64,000 nucleotides of DNA from Acetatifactor muris (lineage in GTDB: Bacteria; Bacillota; Clostridia; Lachnospirales; Lachnospiraceae): positions 1 through 64,000 of the forward strand of contig NZ_JANJZD010000014.1 in assembly GCF_024623325.1 (NCBI RefSeq). Reading direction: 5' to 3'. The notes under the pieces were generated by a model. It ran no database searches. It saw nothing but the letters and a program-made list of their open reading frames with translations, and was not told the origin of the DNA. Below, in pieces: positions 1 through 8,900 of the stretch (positions are counted from its first letter, which is position 1; each line of letters begins with the position of its first letter). Both the position numbers and the translations under genes were made by a program.

Positions 1-218
1 TTTCAAGGCATAGTACCCACTATGTCCAATGTTTATGTCCATTTTTCTCAAATTTCTTTTCCTGCACCATATTCAGTTGTCAATTTTCAGTTAGAATCAC
101 ATTCATTGAGATTCCGAGAAGTTATTCGTTGTTGGAGCTTGCTGCGATTCTTTTTGAATATTTTATTTTTCAGTTGCAGCAAGCTCTGTAAAGGCGCTTT
201 TGAGGGCTAAAAATTCTA
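1..218. other. No gene recognised
   Basis: AT-rich stretch to the left of the ATPase-like pseudogene. A 62-residue open frame at 22-210 on the plus strand has no recognisable motif and no convincing ribosome binding site. I see no tRNA, terminator or repeat here. Confidence 0.5.
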
Positions 219-1923
219 TCACCCTCTTATCAGGACTTCTTTTCCTTCAAAAGCGAAACCATAGCTTCTAATCCTTTCTCTTGAAATGCCGCTGTTCTCC
301 AATACCGCTTCATACCGCTGGTCTCTAATCTGCTTCAGCGCAGCATCTGCTGTATTCTCCAAGGATGCCTCTTCCCTTGAATCTCTGACTTTAAATTCCA
401 TAACGATAGCATTGTCTGTTCTGTTCTTTGGTTCCATTACCACATCATATCGTCCAAAGCCACTCTCCCGGTTGGATGTGATGATATAGCGGTCCGCCAG
501 TTCTACAGCCAGCCCCAGAACAAAGCCATGGTAAAACCGTTCCGGTTGAGTCTCCGCGGATGGATTTCTTCCACTGTCAAAATAGCTGAATGTGGACAAG
601 GCTACACGGTTCATGTAGGCATTCATGGATTTTATGTCATCCTGAAGCAGCGCTCTGATAAAGCCATTATAGACTGTCCCTGAACGGGTAAACCATTTCT
701 TTATCATCTTCCGGAACATAAACTGCACTTCCTTATTCGTCAGCGCCAGTTCATAAATATCTGCTCCTGTCTCCTCATTTAACATGTAACTCTCCGCTTT
801 CAGATATCCGCTTGCCAAAAACAGGCTCCAGATAGCACTCTCATCTGTGTCCAACTGGTCAAAAATAATCTGCTCGTCAATTTCTTTTTGCAGATGTTCA
901 CCTTTCAGGAGATTTTCCATGGAAATTTTGATTTCCGCGCTTCCCTCACGAATCAGCTTATCCACCAGGCCATTGCTGCTGGTGTTGGCCCAGTAAGTGG
1001 CAAATCGCCCCGTTTTCAAGTAATTTATGATTGACCAGGGATTATAAATATCTCTATGTTCTCCAAAAGTAAAACCGTCATACCATCTTTTCACATCCGT
1101 ACGCTTATCCTGCATCCCATATTCATCCAATGCAGAAAATACTTCTTCCTCCGTAAATCCAAAGCAATCCCCATACATCTCCGATGTGGATGTCACTACT
1201 GTCAAATGATTCAAATCCGAAAAAATGGACTCCTTTGCTTCGCAAGAAGCAATGTGACCACTTGTAATTCCTGTCATAACCGCCCGTTCCAGATACGGGT
1301 TCGTCTTGAACGTGGAGTTGAACAGCCCCCTTATGAGTTCCACCATTTCCTGCCAATAGCCGTACACCCAGGCCTCCTGAAGAGGTGTGTCATACTCATC
1401 CAGCAAAATAATGACTTTTCGGCCATAATAGCGATATAAAAACTCGGACAGTGTGCCCAAAGAAGAGATGGCAGAATAGTCATCCATATTTGCAGAAATG
1501 TTTTTTATGAATTCTCTTTCTTTTTCGTTCAAGCTGTCTTCTTTTAGAAGAAATTCATATCGGTTATATAATTTTTCTATCAGATAATATAGGCTTTTTT
1601 GCCTCAGAGAAAGAAGGTGCTTTTATTCCGGCAAAGCTTAAAAAGATTACCGGCCAGATTCCCTGAAGATTGCGGTATTTCTCTTCTTTCCATATGGCTA
1701 ATCCTTCAAAGACTTTACCTCTCCCTGAATACTCTACCGAAAGAAATCGCTCCAACATATTCATGTTCAGCGTTTTCCCGAATCTACGGGGACGGGTAAT
1801 CAGAGTCACATCATCTCTATTCTCCCACCACTGCCTGATAAAATCTGTCTTATCAATATAAAAGCTATTTTCCGTTATCAGCTTCTCAAAACTCTGAATT
1901 CCTATTCCTACGGTTCTTGCCAT
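219..1923 (-). pseudogene. AAA-ATPase-like / PD-(D/E)XK nuclease-domain protein, frameshifted
   Basis: The two halves of one family member lie in different frames. The N-terminal part (1564-1923) starts MARTVGIGIQSFEKL and contains the family signature FYIDKT and a P-loop-like RPRRFGKTLNM. The C-terminal part (219-about 1590) carries the Walker B-like IILLDEYDTPL, the WYDGF motif and, near its end, the nuclease-like segment ending VMEFKV. They are joined at a run of six A (minus strand, near 1588-1593); removing one A restores a continuous protein through SEAKSLYYLIEKLYNRYEF. This family (AAA-ATPase-like plus C-terminal PD-(D/E)XK) is common and multicopy in gut Firmicutes and Bacteroidetes, with unclear function. 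A single homopolymer error could be a real mutation, phase variation or a sequencing error. Confidence 0.85.
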
Positions 1924-1955
1924 AATAATATATCCTCCACATATTTACGTAATAG

Positions 1956-2210
1956 CTATACTCCAAATGGCAATGATAACTGAACTATTTCATCTATAGA
2001 GTTTTCTTCCAACAAATCCACATCTACAGAAATATCCGTTTCTTTAGAGGATTCCTCATATTCTTCCAATTTATTTATATCATCATCTTGCAGCATATTA
2101 GATTGAAGACTTTTTAATATATTCTTAATTTCTATTGGAATATCGCTTTCCTCCATTGCTTCTAATATATCATCTTTATTTAGATTTAATCTCATTTCAG
2201 AAGTTTCCAT
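1956..2210 (-). CDS. Small acidic protein downstream of OLD-like ATPase
   Basis: 84 residues beginning METSEMRLNL, very rich in Asp, Glu, Ile and Leu, without a signal peptide or known motif. Its start lies inside the last codons of the ATPase gene (19-bp overlap in another frame), so it is probably translationally coupled to it. It could be a small partner of the ATPase, or the out-of-frame tail of a once longer ATPase. I do not recognise the family. The upstream gene is interrupted, so expression of this one is doubtful. Confidence 0.45.
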   Translation of the reverse strand: METSEMRLNLNKDDILEAMEESDIPIEIKNILKSLQSNMLQDDDINKLEEYEESSKETDISVDVDLLEENSIDEIVQLSLPFGV

Positions 2211-3499
2211 TCCTCCGGCAATCCATCACTATCTCGAATAAATATTATATCTATATCCTTCTTTAAAAAATCTTTTAATAAAGGCTTAATTTGAAATGGC
2301 ATTTTATCATCTTTACTTCTCCCCTTATGTATTGATACTGTGTTAGCCCCATAGAAAACCTTAGTTCCCAGAATCTTATCTACCGTTTCCCAAATTTCAA
2401 TGTTAGCATCTTCAATAAAAACCATCTTTCCGCTAATAACAGATTTAGCCAGTTCATAATTATCAAGTTGCGCTATCTGCTCTTCAACATCTTCTTTCGC
2501 CGACAATGGTTTGCATATTAAATTATTCACAGTAATCGGCACTACACTTGAAGGTTTTACTGTTTTTATGATTGCCGCAGAATGAGTAGAAATAATAATC
2601 TGTATATTTAATTCTTTCTGAATCTTTTGTAATGATTTTGCCAGAGCAATTTGCATATTAGGATGTAAATGTGCATCTGGTTCATCCAATAACACAACTT
2701 TACATTCATTAGGACACACAGTATAAATTGGTGCCAAAATCTGCAATACCTGCATAAAACCACTACCAGATGAATTAAAGTCAAATGTAATCTTTTTATC
2801 GTCAAGATTTTCGCTATAAGCTGCCTTGATGTACATATCTTTCTGTTCATTAAAGATTACGTCATCCAAATAAAAACCCAAATCTTGTATTAATCTTTGT
2901 TTTAACATTCTATAATTTTCATCATTGTTCTTTTTTAAATCTAAAACTAAGTTTCTGACAATGGCACTTACATTTCCCGATGATAAATGCTGTCTTATAT
3001 TAACTGGGAATGATCTCTGTTCTGTTTCTTGTAATCAAACAAATCCAGAAATCAATAGCGGAGTGAAATTATATATTGTAGGTGAATTTTTTAAATCATC
3101 AGCACTGGATAAACATTTCAAATTGAATCCGCCAAAAAGAGAAGATACCTGTAATTTATAAATGTTTCTTTTATCATCTTCAATATCAACTATCGCCCCA
3201 AAAGATTTATTACTTTTCTTGCTTTGACGGGATACTTTTCCATAATACAGTTCTCTAAAATCAGAGATATTTATCCCTGGCAAATCTGTTGCACCTATCC
3301 CTCTTGCTTTTGGGATTGCTTTCTCATTTTTTAATGTAATCAAATCACTTTTTGCAAAAGTATTCAGCGAAAGGTTAATTGCCTGTATGACCGTTGTCTT
3401 TCCACAGCTGTTTTCTTCCATTAGAACGGTAAATGGTTTCAGAACTATCTCATTATTCTTAAATTTTTTAAATCTTTGTAGTTTCACCTTTGTAATCAA
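2192..3499 (-). pseudogene. OLD-like AAA ATPase with one in-frame stop
   Basis: One frame of 436 codons, interrupted only by TGA at 3035-3037 after residue 154; the frame stays open with family-like sequence on both sides of it. The start reads MITKVKLQRFKKFKN, typical of RecF/OLD-type ATPases. The Walker A region is ENSCGKTT, preceded by Glu where these proteins usually have Gly. Downstream are an ABC-type signature (SSGSGFMQ), Walker B (VVLLDEPDAHLHP), the ISTHS switch, and a TOPRIM-like tail (VFIEDANIEIW, then FIRDSDG). OLD-family ATPases often act in phage defence with a nuclease or helicase partner; the role here is inference. The interruption suggests loss of function unless the stop is an error. 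Confidence 0.75.
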
Positions 3500-3985
3500 A
3501 ACAGTTTCCTCCTACTACAATATATTTATGGTTAATATTCCTAACATCCAGTTAGGATGTTATCCAACTTGTTGCTTAAGCTGTTAGAATGATAAGAGCA
3601 ATCGGTATAGTGGAATCCTCCTTGGGCTTCGCGCCCGTTTTTAAGTCTGCTAACCAGCTCTTCATTCGCAGCGTTCGTTTTATGCAGGTTGTAATTGAAA
3701 TTTATCTTCTATATCATTCCATTTTTAGTATCTTACCATTCTCCTCAATTCGCTACACGCGTGTAGCGAATTCAATTTGATAATTGACCGAAAACAGTTC
3801 CACATCATGATACAATCTGTATCTGATGATTTTCCAAGAGTACAGTCAATAAATTCCTTTTTCTCTCTATTTCACATTACTCCTATAAAAAGAAAAGTAT
3901 AAATTAGCAATTCCTCGTAAAATTGACAGTAAAATATTGAGTGCCAGGTAAACTTCTACTCCTAAAAAAAGCAATGTCTTTGCCT
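3500..3985. other. Intergenic region, mostly decayed sequence
   Basis: No convincing gene. A minus-strand frame of about 55 codons (3541-3711) without a start codon reads NAANEELVSRLKNGREA and may be the tail of a lost gene. It also contains a short hairpin at 3542-3562 (TAACATCC/GGATGTTA), a small GGGC/GCCC hairpin followed by T5 near 3624-3641, and the 26-bp palindrome listed separately. AT-rich throughout. Confidence 0.5.
3747..3772. repeat. Perfect 26-bp palindrome
   Basis: AATTCGCTACACG followed directly by its exact reverse complement, with no loop. The symmetry breaks at both ends (C on each flank). No T-run follows, so it is unlikely to be a terminator. A looped-out-free palindrome of this length is typical of a dimeric-protein operator or a recombinase/resolvase site. 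It lies between the OLD-like ATPase and the methyltransferase remnant. Confidence 0.85.
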
Positions 3986-4851
3986 TTAACCCATCCCAAG
4001 CCGTTCAAAAACAAATAGAAAAAGACAATAAGTAATAATAAAACCTCCGAAAACAGCAAATGAGAAAACTGAATATGCAGGCCTTAATTGCTTTCCCATG
4101 AACATTTTTATCGGTAATATTTTTCTTGAACTCGCTCTTATATAGTTCGCTGTAGATTTGATTTTATCCTTCTGGCGGATGGTAGTCCGGGAATCTATGG
4201 CGTCATCCATATGGCCAAAGATGGACAACGCATCTTGGGTCTTTGCCCCCACTTCTTTCCGCAGCTTAATCTGCGCCTCCCACAAATCATCAATCTCCAG
4301 GAATTTGATGATTTGTGGGAATAATTGCACATCCCCGGGTCTCCCAACAGAAAATGATAAATCTGCGTGCGGCCGAACTTATATCCCTTATCTGCCCTCT
4401 CCGTCCCAAAAGGCAGTCGTTCCGGTTTCATTTCATACCAACGCATCACTTTGGAAATAGCCTGGGCATTCTCAATCCGGTATACCTGGCGCCTTACCCC
4501 AAGCAGGGAGTTGCCATTTACCAACTGTGCGCCGAACCAGGGCACAAACCCGCCCTCATAAATAGTGTTCAGCCACAGAGAAACCTCTGGCAGTTCCACC
4601 GCAACCGGATTCAGGTCAAAGCCGTAGACATTACGTTCAGCAATATACATCTTCACCTTCTGCAGCTCATTAAAACGGTTTTCATAGCTGATGATTTCCC
4701 CCGTCTCCTGCTCCTTGCGGGAGATATAATTTTCCGCAAGCTGATTGATTGCTTCATTCAGGAATACAGCGCTGCCCATGGCGGGCTCTGTTGCCATGCC
4801 TAAAATGATACAATTACACGCACCTCTGAAATTTGCTTCACCCTTGAACAA
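3986..4851 (-). pseudogene. Remnant of a large adenine DNA methyltransferase
   Basis: The frame at 4195-4851 carries a methyltransferase motif I-like segment (TEPAMGSAVFLNEA), then YGFDLNPVAVELPEVSLWLNT and PWFGAQLVNGNSLLG, a pattern I associate with large Eco57I-like N6-adenine methylases of restriction or phage-defence systems. Near 4320 homology moves to another frame (IIKFLEIDDLWEAQIKLRKEVGAK ... TTIRQKDKI), and after about 4140 the sequence becomes unrelated and hydrophobic. The N-terminal half, the catalytic NPPY motif and the C-terminus are missing. This is an internal fragment with at least one frameshift and a recombination junction at each end. Assignment to a specific system (for example DISARM or BREX) is not possible from this piece. 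Confidence 0.7.
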
Positions 4852-4866
4852 GTTACTCCCTTCGGC

Positions 4867-5076
4867 TTATTCTTTCTTCACATAAGTCAATTCGACATCA
4901 TACCCCAAGGATTCAAGCATCTGTATGAACGTCTTATTTACAATTTTTTCGCTTTTCTTAATCAGCCGATTCACATAGGACGGCGTGGTACCGATATCCT
5001 CGGCGAGTTTTGCCTGTGTAGTTTCCGCTTCAATGCATTTGACCTTTACATCGACTTCTATGTTGTTTTTCAGCAT
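4867..5076 (-). CDS. Small XRE-type helix-turn-helix protein
   Basis: 69 residues. TQAKLAEDIGTTPSYVNRLIKKSEK (about residues 20-44) fits a Cro/C1 helix-turn-helix with recognition helix around PSYVNRLI. The C-terminus ends in a short DVELTYVKK strand. A GAGGGG ribosome binding site stands five bases before the ATG. It ends 15 bp before the methyltransferase remnant on the same strand, so it may once have controlled that locus. DNA-binding regulator by family; target unknown. Confidence 0.75.
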   Translation of the reverse strand: MLKNNIEVDVKVKCIEAETTQAKLAEDIGTTPSYVNRLIKKSEKIVNKTFIQMLESLGYDVELTYVKKE

Positions 5077-5416
5077 TGCCCCTCACCTGTCCAAGTCCTT
5101 TGAAATAAATTGTCCTATCTGTACAATTTATTGTATCACTTTATTTCCACATTTTCAATCCTTCGGAAAAAAGACATCCGGCCGAAACCGAATGCCAGTT
5201 TCGCTGTTATTCTGTTATGCCTGAATCTCTGTCCCATCGCGGAAGGTGACCGTGATTTCCTGAATATTATCCCCCTTTGGAGCCACCAGTTTCCCGCTTC
5301 AGAGCCACCTGGAAATTTCTTCCTTGAGAGCCACCTCAGACACAAGATATAGTAATACTGCCCTATCGCTTGAAAATACAACAGATGCAATATTAGGTCT
5401 AATGATGTTCAGATGA
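5077..5416. mobile_element. Probable IS21-type element end (non-coding remnant)
   Basis: No gene. Three copies of GAGCCACC occur at 5280, 5302 and 5328, spaced 22 and 26 bp. This resembles the multiple short terminal repeats found at the ends of IS21-family elements, and the istB remnant begins just to the right (its C-terminus at 5417). I infer that this is the downstream end of that element. Exact tips and target duplication are not visible. Confidence 0.45.
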
Positions 5417-5940
5417 TTATGTTTCTATCTCGTCAACAAACCTTTTCAGCTTCTTTGAATCATACAGCTTTCTCAGGTTTGTTTCATTTGTAGGGATTTC
5501 ATAGGCATTATGAATAATCCTGTCCATGATGGAATCCGCCTGTGTCCCTCCGCCGAACCTGTTATGCCATTCATCCACAGGATACTGTCCGACAAAGATT
5601 GATGAGTTATTGCTACTGCGTTGTTCAAACAGCTCATAAAGGTTCTTAGCATCCTTTTCAGTAAGTTTATAATTCAGCCATTCATCAAGGATGAGGATCT
5701 GATAGCTACCGATCCTTTTCCTGTATTTTGTAAGCTCCCTGAGGTTGTCGCTCTAATTCTCAAAGTTACGCATCAGGTCAGACATCCTGATATACAAACC
5801 CCTGTAAGTCTGTCTGCATGCTTCCACGCCAAGGGCACATGCAAGGTAAGTCTTTCCCACACTGGTCGGTCCTGTGATGACAAGATTTGTTGCATTGGCA
5901 ACAAGTCCCATTGTGGCGAGATTCAGAATCAATTAAAGAA
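5417..5940 (-). pseudogene. istB: istB-like transposition helper, truncated and interrupted
   Basis: Reading leftwards from about 5940: LATMGLVANATNLVITGP, Walker A GPTSVGKTYLACALG, then RMSDLMRNFEN, an in-frame TAG at about 5752-5754, then SDNLRELTKYRKRIGSYQILILDEW (Walker B), SIFVGQYPVDEWH and ADSIMDRIIHNAYEI, ending ..FVDEIET at 5417. This is the IstB/DnaC-like ATPase of IS21 elements. The N-terminal third is missing where the sequence meets the distal end of the CRISPR array, and the transposase gene istA is absent. It is a dead remnant that now borders the array trailer. Confidence 0.85.
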
Positions 5941-5958
5941 AAATACTGAATCCTATTT

Positions 5959-8900
5959 GTTTCAATTCACGCCCCCGCACAGGGGGCATCTACCGCGAAG
6001 TAGGCAAAGATGACTATACATTTGGAGTTTCAATTCCAATACGATTAATAAGAGCTGAAACAGTTTCAATTCACGCCCCCGCACAGGGGGCATCTTCTCT
6101 GCGTCTTCCATGCCGGAAAGTATAGAAGTTTCAATTCACGCCCCCGCACAGGGGGCATCCTTTCCAATGGGATTTTAAAATATTAATCATGAGTTTCAAT
6201 TCACGCCCCCGCACAGGGGGCATCTCTTATGTCCGGCCTCTCCCTGATTTTTTCATTTGCCGTTTCAATTCACGCCCCCGCACAGGGGGCATCGAAGGGG
6301 TCTGCAACCCTATAGGTAGAACATTATGGTTTCAATTCACGCCCCCGCACAGGGGGCATCAAGAAAACATAGCAGATATGTGGTTTGTGGGAGGAGTTTC
6401 AATTCACGCCCCCGCACAGGGGGCATCATGATTTCGGATGCTTCTTTTTTCTCATCGCTGCAGTTTCAATTCACGCCCCCGCACAGGGGGCATCCAATGT
6501 CTGTGACTGTTGTTTCCAGATAATCTGCTGTTTCAATTCACGCCCCCGCACAGGGGGCATCTTCAGTATGTGCACATCAATAATGTGCGCCAGTGCGTTT
6601 CAATTCACGCCCCCGCACAGGGGGCATCTGGGTTGACACAGTTGAAATGACGATTGTTATGTCGTTTCAATTCACGCCCCCGCACAGGGGGCATCTAACT
6701 CTTGAAGTACTTAACCCAGTTCGGAATAGTTTCAATTCACGCCCCCGCACAGGGGGCATCATTGGCGGGAGAGGCACCGGTAAGACGTATTCCGGTTTCA
6801 ATTCACGCCCCCGCACAGGGGGCATCACCGCCGTCGATAATCTTATCAGTACCGCTGTCAGTTTCAATTCACGCCCCCGCACAGGTGCCGGAGCAGGTGC
6901 TGGGGAAGTATTATTTGCGTTTCAATTCACGCCCCCGCACAGGGGGCATCATGGAATCCGTTCCCTGCTTTTCCAATGGATGCGGTTTCAATTCACGCCC
7001 CCGCACAGGGGGCATCGTATTCATATCCATAATTCCGGCCATGAAATTGAGGTTTCAATTCACGCCCCCGCACAGGGGGCATCAGTCCTCCCATGATGTT
7101 TACGGGAACGTTTTTCGTGTTTCAATTCACGCCCCCCGCACAGGGGGCATCAGTTCATACAGTTCTACTATTTTATCAGAATCAAGTTTCAATTCACGCC
7201 CCCGCACAGGGGGCATCCGTATTCTGGTGAAATCTTCCAGGTGAGCCTGAGTTTCAATTCACGCCCCCGCACAGGGGGCATCCTGAAGGATGAAATTGCA
7301 ATGCCCTATCTTTCTGTTTCAATTCACGCCCCCGCACAGGGGGCATCCCTGTCGGAGCACCGATTGCGCACGCCATCCCGATGTTTCAATTCACGCCCCC
7401 GCACAGGGGGCATCCTGGGAGAGTATACTGTGCCAGGCGTAAGCGGTATGTTTCAATTCACGCCCCCGCACAGGGGGCATCAAGTTAAACGCAATTTTCG
7501 GAATGATGTACACTGTTTCAATTCACGCCCCCGCACAGGGGGCATCACTCATGCACACGGGCGGACGGGATTGTTATCATGGTTTCAATTCACGCCCCCG
7601 CACAGGGGGCATCATGCAATACTCATTTTTCTGGAATGAGCTATGGGTTTCAATTCACGCCCCCGCACAGGGGGCATCGACAGACAGACACACACACAGG
7701 GAGACAGACAGACAGTTTCAATTCACGCCCCCGCACAGGGGGCATCTTCTCCCCCTATCTTCCGTCAAATACTGCAACATGTTTCAATTCACGCCCCCGC
7801 ACAGGGGGCATCATATGATACTCTCCATGTCCACGCCCTTTTCCCGTTTCAATTCACGCCCCCGCACAGGGGGCATCAATATGTATATGCACTGGAGATT
7901 CAACTCCTACGTTTCAATTCACGCCCCCGCACAGGGGGCATCGGCGCTTCTCCTGGCGTTATGATAGTCGTTATGAGTTTCAATTCACGCCCCCGCACAG
8001 GGGGCATCAGATTCTGGAATGGGTTCGCGTCTTCGCCTTTATCGTTTCAATTCACGCCCCCGCACAGGGGGCATCCATAAGAATCATCAGAGCCAGGAGC
8101 GCGCCATTCGTTTCAATTCACGCCCCCGCACAGGGGGCATCTATGTATCCTATGCTGAGTGCAGAGGTGAACTTTTGTTTCAATTCACGCCCCCGCACAG
8201 GGGGCATCTCCGTCTCTTTCCATCCGTTCTCAAAGTCATACGTGTTTCAATTCACGCCCCCGCACAGGGGGCATCGATTCCGACGGCTATGAGCCCAGGG
8301 AGCAGAACGTTTCAATTCACGCCCCCGCACAGGGGGCATCTCTCAATACGCCATTGATAAGCGTGTAGCCAACTTGTTTCAATTCACGCCCCCGCACAGG
8401 GGGCATCGCGTATCCCCACCTCTTCCCGCCTCTTTCATCAGTTTCAATTCACGCCCCCGCACAGGGGGCATCATTTTGATACCATGAATGCTGATTACCG
8501 GCAGATTCGTTTCAATTCACGCCCCCGCACAGGGGGCATCTGGCATGGGCTGTTGTCCAGATGCCCCAGGCATAGTTTCAATTCACGCCCCCGCACAGGG
8601 GGCATCAAGCCAGTTTGCCGTGCAAGGTATGCTTTCGGGTGTTTCAATTCACGCCCCCGCACAGGGGGCATCGAGGTATTTCCGTATGACCCGAAGAAGA
8701 GTGAGGTTTCAATTCACGCCCCCGCACAGGGGGCATCTGCGCTCATGCATGTGTAATATAGATAATCCAATGTTTCAATTCACGCCCCCGCACAGGGGGC
8801 ATCATGAATCTGTTATAATTTCCCTAGCACCCGGTCTGGTTTCAATTCACGCCCCCGCACAGGGGGCATCAACGTATGCAAACGTCCGGTAACATTTAAA

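Noticed and set aside
22..210. 62-residue frame at the left edge
   Set aside because: No motif or start signal; AT-rich chance frame.
3035..3037. TGA in the OLD-like ATPase read as recoded (selenocysteine)
   Set aside because: No selenocysteine-insertion hairpin is apparent after the codon and this family has no conserved Cys/Sec there; a nonsense mutation or error is simpler.
5136..5390. 84-residue minus-strand frame (KFPGGSEAGNWW)
   Set aside because: Falls on the repeat-bearing end of the IS21-type remnant; composition follows the GAGCCACC repeats.
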